Of a DNA stretch of 64,000 nt, positions 22,505-33,107 are shown piece by piece (positions within the stretch are counted from its first letter, which is position 1; each line of letters opens with the position of its first letter). A program made the position numbers and the translations under genes. A model generated the notes under the pieces. The model saw only the letters and a program-made list of their open reading frames with translations. It ran no database searches and was not told the origin of the DNA. Location: positions 58,441,682 to 58,505,681 of the forward strand of contig NC_134418.1 of the NCBI RefSeq assembly GCF_030867145.1, read 5' to 3'. Source of the stretch: Opisthocomus hoazin. Its lineage: Eukaryota; Chordata; Aves; Opisthocomiformes; Opisthocomidae.

Positions 22505-25443
22505 CCAAGAGCTGAGTGTACTGGAGGCTGAAGTGAGCCTCACTGGGCAGGACTGGCAGAAGCACCCCATTGTAACTGCCCCCGAGGCTCCGTGCATCCT
22601 TGGGATAGACTATCTTAGGAGAGGGTGTTTCAAGGACCGAAGGGGGTATTGGTGGGCTTTTGGCATAGCTGCTGTGGAGACGGAAGAAATTAAACAGCTG
22701 TCCATTTTGCCTGGTCTCTCGGAGGATCCTTCCGTTGTGGGGTTGCTGACGGTTGAAGAACAACAGGTACCCATCGCAACCACAACGGTGCACCGGCGAC
22801 AGTATCGTACCAACCGAGACTCCCTTCTCCCCATTCATCAGCTGATCTGCCAGCTGGAGAGTCAAGGAGTGATCACGAAAACTCGCTCACCCTTTAATAG
22901 TCCCATATGGCCAGTGAGAAAATCTACTGGAGAGTGGAGACTGACAATACACTACCGTGGCCTGAATGAAGTCACACCACCACTGAGTGCTGCCGTGCCA
23001 GACATGCTAGAACTTCAATATCAGCTGGAGTCAAAGGCAGCCAAGTGGTACGCTACAATTGACATTGCTAATGCATTCTTCTCCATCCCTTTGGCAGCAG
23101 AGTGCAGGCCACAGTTTGCTTTCACCTGGAGGGGCATCCAGTACACCTGGAACCGACTGCCCCAGGGGTGGAAACACAGTCCCACCATTTGCCATGGACT
23201 AATCCAGACTGCACTGGAAAAAGGTGAAGCTCCAGAACATCTGCAGTACATCGACGACATCATTATATGGGGTGACACTGCGGAGGAGGTTTTTGAGAAA
23301 GGGGAGAAAATAGTTCAAATCCTTCTGAAAGCCAGTTTCGCCATTAAGTGAAGTAAAGTCAAGGGACCTGCTCAAGAGATCCAGTTTTTGGGAATAAAAT
23401 GGCAGGATGGGCGCCGTCAAATCCCAATGGATGTCATCAACAAAATAGCAGCTATGTCTCCACCAACCAGCAAAAAGGAAGCACAGGCTTTTCTGGGTGT
23501 TGTGGATGCACATCCCAAATTACAGCCAGATTGTGAGTCCTCTGTACCATGTGACCCGGAAGAAGAATGATTTTGAATGGGGCCCTGAGCAACGACAGGC
23601 ATTTGAACAGATTAAACGGGAGATAGTTCATGCCGTAGCCCTTGGTCCAGTCCGGTCAGGGCAAGATGTTAAAAACGTGCTCTACACCGCAGCCGGGGAG
23701 AATGGCCCAACCTGGAGTCTCTGGCAGAAAGCACCAGGGGAGACTCGAGGTCGACCCCTGGGGTTCTGGAGCCGGGGATACAAAGGATCTGAGGCCCGCT
23801 ATACTCCCACTGAAAAAGAGATTCTGGCAGCATATGAAGGCGTTCGAGCTGCTTCAGAAGTGGTCGGCACTGAAGCACAGCTCCTCCTAGCTCCACGATT
23901 GCCGGTCCTGGGCTGGATGTTCAAAGAGAGGGTCCCCTCTACGCATCATGCCACCGATGCTACGTGGAGTAAGTGGGTCGCGCTGATCACCCAGCGCGCC
24001 CGAATGGGAAACCCCAATCGCCCAGGAATTCTGGAGGTAATCATGGACTGGCCAGAAGGCAAAGATTTTGGAGCATCGCCAGAGGAGGAGGTGACACGTG
24101 CTGAAGAGGCCCCACTGTATAACCAGCTGCCAGAAGATAAGAAACAGTATGCCCTGTTCACGGATGGGTCCTGTCGCATTGTGGGGAAGCAGCGGAGGTG
24201 GAAGGCTGCTGTATGGAGCCCTACATGACAAGTCGCAGAAACTGCCGAGGGAGAAGGTGAGTCCAGCCAGTTTGCAGAGGTGAAAGCCATCCAGCTGGCT
24301 TTAGACATTGCCAGTCGAGAGAAGTGGCCAGTGCTCTATCTTTACACCGACTCTTGGATGGTGGCCAATGCCTTGTGGGGGTGGCTGCAGCAATGGAAGA
24401 AGAACAACTGGCAGCGCAGAGGCAAACCTATCTGGGCTGCCCCATTGTGGCAAGATATTGCTGCCCGGCTAGAGCAGTTGGCTGTAAAAGTCCGTCACGT
24501 GGACGCCCACATCCCTAAGAGTCGGGCCACTGAAGAACATCAAAACAACCACCAGGTAGATCAGGCTGCTAAGATTGAAGTGGCTCAGGTGGATCTGGAC
24601 TGGCAACGTAAGGGTGAACTCTTTATAGCTCGGTGGGCCCATGACACCTCGGGCTACCAAGGAAGAGACGCAACATACAGATGGGCTCATGACCGAGGGG
24701 TAGACTTGACCATGGACACTATCGCACAGGTTATCCATGAATGTGAGACATGCGCTGCAATCAAGCAAGCCAAGCGGGTAAAGCCTCAGTGGTATGGAGG
24801 ACAATGGCTAAAATATAAATACGGGGAGGCTTGGCAGATTGACTACATCACACTGCCACAAACCCGCCAAGGCAAGTGCTATGTGCTCACAATGGTGGAG
24901 GCCACCACCGGATGGCTGGAAACCTACCCTGTGCCCCATGCCACTGCCCGGAATACCATCCTGGGCCTGGAAAAACAAGTCCTGTGGCGACATGGCACTC
25001 CCGAAAGAATTGAGTCGGACAACGGGACTCATTTTCGCAACAGCCTCATAGACACCTGGGCCAAAGAACACGGTATTGAGTGGGTGTATCACATCCCCTA
25101 CCATGCACCAGCCTCTGGAAAGATCGAACGTTACAATGGGCTGCTAAAAACCACTTTGAGGGCAATGGGGGGTGGGACTTTCAAAAATTGGGATACTCAT
25201 TTAGCAAAGGCCACCTGGTTGGTTAACACCAGAGGGTCCACCAACCGGGCTGGTCCTGCCCAGTCAAAACCTCAGCGCCCCGTAGAAGGGGATAAAGTCC
25301 CTGTAGTGCACATGCGGAACATGTTAGGGAAGACGGTTTGGGTTAGTCCTGCCTTGGGCAAACGCAAGCCCGTCCGGGGGATTGCTTTTGCTCAAGGACC
25401 TGGGTGTACATGGTGGGTAATGCGGAAGGATGGGGAAGTCTAA
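22505..25443 (+). pseudogene. Protease C-terminus, RT, RNase H and integrase of outer provirus
   Basis: Resumes the outer pol after the nested element. The protease end (CILGIDYLRRGCF) leads into RT with PIWPVRKSTGEWRL, ATIDIANAFFSIPL, LPQGWKHSPT and the catalytic box LQYIDDIIIWG (about 23247). An in-frame TGA at 23349, a frameshift near 23500 and a second in-frame TGA at 24226 break the frame. RNase H shows FTDGSC, an EVKAIQLAL glutamate and LYTDSWM. Integrase (in the frame from 24280) has AWQIDYI, ESDNGTHF and SGKIERYNG, the D-D-E triad. The pol ends at TAA 25441-25443 with no env behind it. Confidence 0.85.
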
Positions 25444-25980
25444 TGTGTACCTCATGGGGATTTAATTTTGGGTGAGAATAGTCCATAAATATATTGTATA
25501 AAGTTAATTGTTAAATAACCCTGTCACTATCTGTTATCACTGTTATGATTATTATATTTTGTACCAGTAATAGTATAGTAAGTATCGTTCAGATTAAAGA
25601 AGGATGGACTTTTTCGATGAAAACCTAGCAGAGCACAGCGATGATGGAACTGGACCTGGTTTTCAACAACTGGCATCCAGCAACTTCATCAAGATCAACA
25701 TCTCCTGCAGACTGTGGGCACGGGCCGCACCAGATGCATCAGCCGTGAGCTCCGGATGCAGCAAGTGACCGCCCATCACCACACATCACCTCTCCTGCCA
25801 CGAAGACCATTACGACAGATGGAGCCCGAAGTCATGGATTAAATGAACTCAATGGACACTTTAGAGTGATGATCCATAGACTAAGGGAATGATATCTGGA
25901 GACAGGAGAAGTGGTGGTGATCAACTGGACAATGGGGGACCTGGGCATGACGTAGATGGTATGGAACAAGGGGTGGATAA
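25444..25980 (+). other. Noncoding tail of outer provirus (no env)
   Basis: About 540 bp from the pol stop to the 3' LTR. AT-rich at first, then GC-balanced. No frame with env features (signal peptide, cleavage site or anchor) is seen. It ends in the purine-rich ACAAGGGGTGGATAA, the likely plus-strand primer tract. Confidence 0.6.
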
Positions 25981-26398
25981 TGTCCTGGGTTTGGCCAGGA
26001 CAGGGTTAATTTTCACCGGACTCCAGGAAGGGGCACAGCCGGGGGGGTGGGGGCTGACCCCACCTGGCCAAACAGAGCCCGGTATTCCATACCATGTGTC
26101 GTCACGCTGGGTTCCGGTGGGGGGGGGGCAGCGCGGCGGGAACTCTCTCGCAGCTTGGGGGGCGCGGCGCCAGTGCTGTTCGGGAGAGCGGCTGTCTGAG
26201 TCGTACGGTTCGTTGTTGTGTTTTCTCCTGATTTGTATCGTTGTTGTTCCTGTTTCCCTCTGTTTGCTGTTCTGTTAAACTGCCTTTATCCCGACCCAGC
26301 AGTTTCTGCCTCTTTCTTTCCATTCTCCTCCACACGCCGGCGGGGGGAGGGGCGGCCGCGTGGCACTTTTGTTGCCGGCGGCAGCCGAAACCAAGACA
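25981..26398 (+). repeat. 3' LTR of outer provirus
   Basis: 418-bp partner of the 5' LTR. About a dozen base differences are spread along it, for example TGACGTCA in the 5' LTR versus TGTCGTCA here, and CTTATTTG versus CTGATTTG. This is roughly 3 percent divergence by eye. Confidence 0.9.
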
Positions 26399-27275
26399 CA
26401 GACAAAGCCGAAAACACAGGTCAGTTAATTCTGCACATTTTGTTGTGGAGTGCATTTAGTTGATCACACAGTTGTGCTGGCCTGCTAAACGGCAAAATCT
26501 CAAGATCAAAGTCAGACCGAGCCCCCAAATGTCTGGCAGACAGCTAACCCATCTAAGGATCTGTCTTTTGCACCAAAGCACAGGTCCTTTCAGGAATGCA
26601 TTACTACTGGTGTTTCCATTAGAAATCCTTTGGCATGTTGGTGTGATTTGGGGTTGTTTTGCAAAGCCGGGCTCCGGAGCTGAGCGCGGTGGGAGCCGAG
26701 GAAGGGCTTGGTTGTTCTGAGGCTTTGAAGGGCTTTGCACGGAGCCCGGTCCCAGCCAGAGGGGACAGTGGTTGTGTTGAAGACGAAGGCGTTGGAGCCC
26801 TTGTTGTCGTGTTTGTCCGTCCCCCCACCAGCCCCCAGGGTCTGTCCTTGTGCCAGGGGCTGCGTGCTGCTTTGTGCTTGGGGCCGTGCCCGTGAGTCCC
26901 GCGAGGATGCGTGCGTGCTGGCTGCCCCGCCAAAGGGCTGCTTCCGCTGGGGAAGGGGACAGGGGAGTCCCCCCCGGCACTGCCTGCCCCGCTGGATGTT
27001 CATGGGCCCTCGGGTGGTCTTGGTGCCCTCTGGGGCTCACCGGCTCCAATCTGGGGCTCAGCACCTTTTGCACCTCTCTGGTGCCGTTTCCTGGTGCCCC
27101 CTGTGCTCCCTCGCCCTCCCACAGAGGCACGGAGCCGTTCTGGAGAAAGAGCTTTTAATGGGAAAAATAAACAAGAGAAAATGTGCTATGAAGCTATTCT
27201 AACCCCCCCCCATACACACTCCCACTCCTCCTTCCCCCTCCCCGCCCACTTCCCCCCCCCATTCCTGCAGTGGGT
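26399..27275. other. Remainder of array unit 3 spacer
   Basis: Continues unit 3 exactly where the provirus interrupted it (starting with the CAGAC target copy), matching 3787-4650 and 8800-9661. No gene. The last part is a C-rich low-complexity stretch just downstream of the gene stop. Confidence 0.8.
27154..27159 (-). terminator. Candidate poly(A) signal ATTAAA behind truncated copy 4
   Basis: Same hexamer and position relative to the stop codon as in the complete copies. Confidence 0.4.
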
Positions 27276-28108
27276 CTAATCTCCCCCCGGCAAGCCTGTG
27301 CTCCCTGCCAGTGCCCGACACTTGCTGGGTGGCTCTGTCGAGGGGCTGCTCCCCCGCTTCCTGCCCCGCTGCTGTGCCATGGCAGGCTGGGATGGGGGCA
27401 GATCCATGGCCGCATCCCCCCAGGGCTCGTGGGGCTGCAGCCCCATGACGAACTGGTCAAGGCCCAGGATGGCGTAGGCGATCTCGGGGACGGTATAGTC
27501 GGGGGTGAGCAGCTCCTGGGGCAGCGCAAGTGAGGTCAAGGGGCAGGGGGGGACGGCAGCGCCGGTGTCAGTGGGGTCCGCGGGCATGGGGCCGCTGTCG
27601 GGACCATCCTGGCTCAGCCGCTCAGTGTCCAGGGAGCAATCAAAGATCCTGAGGGCCTCTTCCAGAGACACTGAGAGGTCACTGGGCATGTCTCCAACGG
27701 AGCAGGGGGCAGGAGAGGGGCTGGGGGGGACGTCGCTGCCTGGGCAGATGTGGGTTTCTGGGGTTGCCCCCACAAGGGTGGCCACGCCAGAGGTGTGCAT
27801 CTGCACAGGCTTCCCCTGGACATGCTGGTAGCTGGGGCTGGCTGTCCGCAGCACCGGGGGAGCTGGGGCCACCGGTGTCCTCTGATTTCTGGAGGGCGCG
27901 AGGTGTGGTGGTTGGCCCTGCGGGGTCCCAGGGGCTGGCCAGGCCGGGGGGATCCCACAGCCCCTGGGGCCCCACAAGGCAGCAGCCGGCAGAGAAGCGA
28001 TGCGGTGGGCGAGCGTGGGGGTGGGCGGTGGAGGCAGGTGGGTGCTGGCCCACTCCGTGTGGAAGAGGCGGGGGTTGAAGCAGCAGCCAGACGGATTCAT
28101 CTGCAGCC
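27276..28108 (-). pseudogene. PRR22: PRR22-like copy 4: last exon only
   Basis: Exon 3 is complete, from its CACAG acceptor (28109-28110) to TAG at 27276, and its frame is open. Array homology stops about 23 bp upstream of the acceptor, at 28133. Exons 1 and 2 and the promoter side are therefore missing, replaced by an unrelated CR1 piece. One change alters MDPSGCC to MNPSGCC (residue 80). It is an edge-of-array truncation and cannot be expressed from its own start, though it could act as a terminal exon for an upstream transcript. Confidence 0.7.
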
Positions 28109-28130
28109 CTGTGTGGGCGAGAGCAAGTGT

Positions 28131-28345
28131 CGGGCCCTCTGGGGATCATCTGCTCCAACCACTCTCCCAAAGCATGTTCCCCCAGAGCAGGCTGCAGAGG
28201 ACCGCGTCCAGGCGGGTTTTGAAGATCTCCGGAGAAGGACACTGCACAACGCTTCTGGGCAGTCTGTTGGAGTGCTGCGCCATCCTCAGAGTAAACAAGT
28301 GCTTCCTCGTGTTTTTGCTACCAAAGAGCATAGGAAATGGATCTG
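28131..28345 (-). mobile_element. CR1 LINE 3'-end fragment at array edge
   Basis: Starts inside the CR1 3' end (CCCTCTGGGGATCATCTGCTCC) and continues through blocks matching the complement of the longer CR1 at 45040-45290 (GCAGGCTGCA-GAGGACC, GGAGAAGGACACT, CAGTCTGTTGGAGTGCT). It is diverged and truncated at both ends. The outermost CR1 bases are missing, so the junction with the array unit cuts into the element. Confidence 0.75.
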
Positions 28346-28544
28346 CGCCATTTGGACAGGAACCCAAAGATGACATCCTGGTTTCGGCTGGGCTAGAGCT
28401 TGTGTCCCTCACCGCAGCTGCTGTGTTTTGGGTTGCGTATGAGAAGAGTGTTGATAAGAGTGGTGGTTTTAGTTGTTCCTAAGAAATCAAGGACTTTCTC
28501 CAGCCTCCCATGTTCTGCTGATGAGCAGGTGTGCCAGAGCTGGG

Positions 28545-29000
28545 AGGGAGCAGAGCCAGACAGCGAAACCAAGCTGGCCAATGGAAAGAGTCTGTACCAA
28601 AGGTGTCATGCTCAGGTGGTAAAGACAGGTTTTGCAGGGGGCAGGGATCCAGTTTTTTTTCAAATTCTGTTGTCTCTCTCTTGTGGGGGTTCGAACTTTT
28701 CCGGCAGGTTGGTCATTTTCCCAGAGTTTGGCAAGCTATGTGGATTTTGTGAGTTTGGCGAAATCGGTGAAATTTGTGAGCTCGGGGAAACCCACGGGTT
28801 CTGCTGTTGCTGCTCAGGAACTGACTGCGAATCAGTCATTGGGCAGTGAGAAAATGGTATTGTATATTGTTTGTTTTGCATATTCATTATTATTGGCAGT
28901 AGTATTGGTATTAGTGTTTCCATTGTTGTCATATTAATGTGTCTTTATCTCAACCCATGAGTTTGTCCGTTTCTCCTGCCCATCGCCCTGGGATGCATGC
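28545..29000 (+). mobile_element. Degenerate LTR-like segment
   Basis: Contains an ordered set of motifs typical of bird ERV LTRs: GCCAATGGAAAGAGTCTGTACC, a TCATGCTCAGG block, a GGGTTCGAAC stretch, a GCATATTCATTATTATTGG stretch and TTTATCTCAACCCATGAG near the end. There is no partner LTR and no coding sequence. Family assignment is by memory of motif order only. Confidence 0.4.
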
Positions 29001-29570
29001 TCAAAACTGCCGGTGAGATGGTAGATTGGTCAGAGCAGCTTTTAGGGCCGTTAGTTCATGAAAAGGCACCAAAGGCTGTAGTCAGTGGGAAGAATACAAT
29101 GTTGAGTGATGCGAATTGCGTGATGATGGAGAGCAAATGCATCCCCTTTTTCTCCTCCAGCCCGTGAGAAGGGCAGTTTTGACGTGGAGCTGCCCTTGTC
29201 TGCAAAGTGACTGGGTGGGAACAGCTGCCCGAGTGCAGCAGCCCTCCTCCTGCCTGGGTGTGTTCAGAACTGCCTGCTTCCACCTTGCTGCCTCTCAACA
29301 GCAAAGTCTCCAGGGCAGTTCCCCTAGCTCGTTACTTTGCAGGGTACAATGTGAGCTAATAGGCATTAAGCAAGGTGGTAGACTTTCCTGCTGTAAAGCC
29401 TGACCGAGACCAGAGTTGGGGAAGGGAATTTCCCTAACAGGACTTAGTTCCCTGGTGTCGTGTAGAACCTGAGAAGCATGTAGAAACGCCTGCCGCATGG
29501 AAACCCTGTGTTTCCCAAGAATGGGCAAGAGTATGAGCAAGTACACGTGACGAAGGGCTGCTTTACCTCG
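29001..29570. other. No recognised feature
   Basis: Moderate-complexity sequence with short open frames only on both strands. I see no repeat, RNA or exon that I can support. Confidence 0.4.
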
Positions 29571-29830
29571 CATTGCTTTCCCTGTTTTTCCTTCCTTTTC
29601 TCTTCTTTGCTTTCTTTGTTTGGCATTTTATTCTTTGCATTGCTTTCCTTGGCTTCGCTTTGCTTTTCTTATTATTCATTTCTTTTCCTCTTGTGTTGTT
29701 TTCCTTTTCTTGCCTTATTTCCTTTGCTTCTCTTTGCTTTTTTCCATTCCTTTTTCTTTCCTTTAGCTATACTTTGCTTTGCCTCGCTTTGCTTTCCTAG
29801 TTTTTAATTTCTTTTCTCTTCTTTCTGGGC
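29571..29830 (+). repeat. Polypyrimidine-rich tract with CTTTGC/CTTTCC repeats
   Basis: About 260 bp almost free of A and G clusters on the plus strand. It is built from irregular CTTTGCTTT, TTTCCTTTT and CTTCGCTTTGC units. Such tracts arise by slippage and can form triplex structures. Confidence 0.7.
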
Positions 29831-29918
29831 ATCAGCAACACCTTTGTCCTGAGGGGAAACACCCTGGGGCTTGCCCTCCACCTTACCAGCAGGAACAAAA
29901 GCAGCGCTGATGATTTCT

Positions 29919-31409
29919 GCTACCACACCTGCACAAAAGTATCGAGACGGTTCAGATCACGGAGGAACCAGAACACGCTGCAGAGCCCTGCATAACTCCT
30001 GGGCGATGGCTGCAGGTCGATGGTGTCCCCTGAAGGGAGAAGAGAGCAGCTGACTGTCAGAGGCCCCAGGCTTGGAGGGCATTTCAAAGGCTGCCAGCCA
30101 GTCCCGCGCCCGGCCCCACTCCTTCAGAGGTGCCCCGGCCAAAGGAGGGGATCCCCATGCCCACTGGCAGCATCGCTCTCGCAGCCGCACAGAGAGAAGG
30201 TCTGCAGGCGCTTGGGAGACTGCAACCCCCCGTGGCAAGGGCAGGGGGCCCAAGCTGAGGCCCCACTGTGTGGAGAGCAAAGCAAAGCTCAGTGGAGAGG
30301 GAGAGCACAGCAGTGCTGGCAGGGCCATGCCAGGGGCACCTGTGGGGGGCCCAAGGGCAGGACTGGGGTGAGCCCAGGAGAGCCGCTCTGCCACAGGCGG
30401 TCTGTTGGGCACTGGCATTTCGTCTCACCTCCCCCTCCCTCGCAGAGCAGGGTCTGCAGCACGGCCTCCTTTGGGCAGTGCTAAGCAGGAGCACAACGAG
30501 ACCTGCCTGCCCGCATCCATACCTGCACTTTTCAGAACCCAGGCAGACATCCGGACGCTCTCTTCCAAAGGCATCGCAGACATTGCCATTCTCATGTGCT
30601 GAAGTTCCTGGGAAAGTCACGAGTGAACTCGGGAGACCACCGTGTCAGCAGGCTGTTCAGTGTGACCACGGAGTGCTGGCAAGGAGCCCGTGTCAGCAAG
30701 CGCAAGACAAGCCTGGTCCAAACAGCTGCCAGGCTCAAAGCCTTCTGATGAGAAGAGCGAGGGCTCGGCAAGAGCGCTTGTGTCCACAGCCACAGTGCGG
30801 CCGTGGGTCTGGGCCCACCTTGCTCGTGGGAGGGCACTCCTGTCTCACCGCTCTCTGGGACCAGGCCGGAACTATCGGAGTCCCCAGCGCACCGCGAGAA
30901 GGACTGGGGCAGTCATCCGCTGCCAGGCGTGGCCCAGTTAAACTTGGCACCCTGTGCGGGGTCCTGCCCATCCCAGCCCTCTTTCCCAAAGCGCAGGATC
31001 AGTTTCTTCACGTGGCTCATCTCCGCGGCCAGGTGTGCCACCTCCTTCCTCAGCTCTTTCACCACCTGGGCTTGCTCGTCCAGCAGAGCAAGCAAGTTCC
31101 TGCAGGCGCCGGGAAAGCAGATCTTGTCAGGGAGCTGCTCAGCCCCTTCCCAGAGCCTCCAAGCTCGGAGATGACCCGAGACACAGGTGCTCCAGCCTGC
31201 TTTTCTTTCCCTGCTTTGGGAGTGCTTCCCTTCACAGCCAGCTTTAGCAAAAGGCGAAGCCAGAGGGAAAGTCATGAGCCCTGGGCGCTATGCATGGGAG
31301 CGCAAACAGCAGCAGGCTGCCTCCCACCACCCCACCAGATGAGCTGCAGGCCAGGAGAGGGCTCTTACCACACAGACTCCAGCTCGCCCGCAGACTGCTC
31401 CAGCAGCAC
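29919..31409 (-). pseudogene. Exons of a SUN-domain-like gene (SPAG4/SUN3 type), partial
   Basis: Four minus-strand exon candidates join in frame. The first, 31409-31369 (41 nt, GT-AG bounded), encodes VLLEQSAGELESV. The second starts at 31099 and encodes a leucine-zipper-like coiled coil (LLALLDEQAQVVKELRKEV, then HLAAEMSHVKKLI). The third is 30607-30523 (85 nt, perfect AG and GT), encoding ELQHMRMAMSAMPLEE then WVLKSAG. The fourth starts at 30029 and continues GDTIDLQPSPRSY. Coiled coil followed by LKSAGxTIDLQ resembles the entry to the SUN domain of SPAG4/SUN3-type inner nuclear membrane proteins, which bind KASH partners. After SPRSY the similarity fades and a stop occurs at about 29919. 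The second exon has no clear donor. It is likely a partial or decaying copy; the assignment is tentative. Confidence 0.35.
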
Positions 31410-31560
31410 CTGAAAGGGAAAGGCTCTCCGCTGGAGTCCCAGAGCTGCCCTTTGGCCTTTCCAGGGTGTGGAATTATTAGTAAAATTAAGGTTTTACATC
31501 TAAAAATTAAGGTTTATATGAAAAACGTAGCAGTGTTCACCCATTGAGGAAAAGCATGAA
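31410..31560. other. AT-rich spacer with a short AAATTAAGGTTT repeat
   Basis: Two imperfect copies of AAAATTAAGGTTT lie at about 31483-31515. Nothing else is recognised. Confidence 0.4.
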
Positions 31561-32360
31561 ATCAAAAGGAGCTCTGAGGATGGGACACAGCTGCAGCAGG
31601 CATGCAAGGAATCCACTCATACAGCAACTCCCTGCAATGTACCATAGAGGACGGAACGGAGTGGAGACTCCGTGGCCCTGCTCCGTGATGATAAAGCGGG
31701 AAGAAATGGTTCTCTAGAACTGATAAGCAGCTCATCTGGCCCTCTGAGCCAACAGGTTTTCGAAACCTTGCCAAAATGCTATCCTCTCGTGAACTTTGCT
31801 CGTTTTAATATCATTTTAATACCAAAACACACCTCCATCCTGAAGGCTACCCGCCTCCGAGGTGCGACCACCCCTCTTCGAGTCTGCGCTCTCGATGTTT
31901 CGTAAACTATACCTTTAAACGTGAAGCGAGAGAATTTTACACCAATCATGATAAAAGGTATGTATGACTACAGTCACTCAAACTCCACCTTAAAGGTAGA
32001 AAGGCTATAAAAATAGCCAGGGAAATGGGGGATTTTCGGAGAAGAAGATCTTCGGAGGAAAAGAAGATAACACCGTGAGCAAGTCAAGGGAAACTCCACC
32101 TCAGACTGCCTCCGACAACCAGGATTGGCGGACGGGCTGAGCCTTGCTTCTCCCCCCCTTGGGACGCCTTGGGTGAGACTTAAACTAAGCGCTTTTCTCT
32201 CCCTAATGTTTATAGCCAGGCTGTATTATTTATGATCTTTTCACGCGTTTTACATTTGCACGTGCTTTCTTGCAGACAGTCACTATCACCGGCAATTCAA
32301 AAAACCTATATATCTGTTGCACAAATAAAACTGCACTGTTTAAGTAGCCAGTTGTCACAG
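31561..32360 (+). mobile_element. LTR-like segment with TATA and poly(A) motifs
   Basis: Plus-strand order: CCAATCATGATAAAAGG, CTCCACCTTAAAGG, TATAAAAATAG (about 32007), a GGGTGAGACTTAA donor-like site (about 32170), TGTATTATTTATGATC, then CAAATAAAACTGCA (about 32322) and a GTCACAGTTTCTC end. The spacing of TATA and AATAAA is LTR-like. No coding remains and I cannot set exact ends. Confidence 0.4.
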
Positions 32361-33107
32361 TTTCTCACTGAACGCGACCAAATGCAGCCGTGCTAGTTCA
32401 TGAGCACGACTGGACTGAAGGTGCAGACTGCTATTAGTGTATCCAGAATCGTGGTAGTTTAATATACATATTAAACGCGACTGGGCTGGTAGTGGCAAAT
32501 TGGATATCACTCAGAATTTAAACCTAGCCGCACCTAGCCTCTCACTCCGGTGAAGAGCATTAGAGAGCAAGGGGGTTTATTTTCTGCCAAATTAACGCGA
32601 CACAGGGCCAGTGGCTCTAGTAAAGCACAGCAGAAGCTCCTGCTGCTGCTGCTTCTTTGGGTCACAGCTTGGAGACGGATGACTCGGCGATTCACCCAAC
32701 CACCGTCAGCAGTGGTCCTCTGCGGGGCTTTGCCGTCCCACAACAGTCACTGACCTGTGGCACCTCCTTTGGCCTCAGCATCCACACGGGCAGTGAGGTC
32801 CCGCAGTAGGCACCAGCTGGAATTCACATCACCAAAAGAGAGTTACTGCGCTAGCATTTCTCACGATCCCTGTCGTCACGCCCTCTTCTCCCACACGCAG
32901 GTGGCAAGAGGGTCGCAGAGAGATTTGCTTCTGCAGCGGCCCCCGGCCTGGCTGGGATCTGCATGTAGGGAGCTCCCCAAGCTGCAGCAGCAGGAGGTTG
33001 TCAGGTCCCCATGGGCGTTCCAGTGCCTCTCCCTCACACTGAAACTTGCACCCCGTGTGTCTGCGCTACCACGAGCCCCGGGTGGGTAGCAGCCAGAGGC
33101 TGCTCAA
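32361..33107. other. No recognised gene
   Basis: Unique-looking sequence with a CTG-rich run near 32640 (four CTG triplets). No exon, RNA gene or repeat family was identified. Confidence 0.35.

Larger units (their letters stand above)
13792..26398 (+). mobile_element. Outer provirus: env-less, ERVL-like endogenous retrovirus
   Basis: Full-length element with paired LTRs (13792-14207 and 25981-26398), a primer-binding site just after the 5' LTR (GCGCCCAGACGTGGGGC, resembling a lysine-tRNA type site), gag, protease, reverse transcriptase, RNase H and integrase in order. It has a purine tract (ACAAGGGGTGGATAA) before the 3' LTR. About 540 bp of noncoding sequence replaces env. The 5-bp target duplication, absence of env and shared gag/pol frame point to the class III/ERVL-like group; this is an inference. 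The LTRs differ by about a dozen substitutions, so it is not young. Frameshifts and stops in gag and pol make it incapable of producing proteins. A second provirus (16514-22504) is inserted in its protease. Confidence 0.9.
1..28133. repeat. Tandem array of an approximately 5.01-kb unit (3 copies plus a partial fourth)
   Basis: The same sequence recurs from 1, 5008, 10019 and 27633. Units 1-3 differ by scattered single bases and small indels. The clearest indel is a 5-bp tandem duplication near 5788, present only in unit 2, which moves the offset from 5007 to 5012. Unit 3 is interrupted at 13791 by a provirus and resumes at 26399. Unit 4 matches only up to about 28133 and then passes abruptly into a CR1 fragment. 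Each full unit holds a minus-strand three-exon gene, a CR1 3'-end scrap and an antisense solo LTR in the same places, so these were present before the amplification. The provirus in unit 3 arrived afterwards. The array probably continues to the left of the window. Confidence 0.97.

Noticed and set aside
29508-29807. Phe/Leu/Ser-rich plus-strand frame
   Set aside because: Translation of the polypyrimidine low-complexity tract, not a protein.
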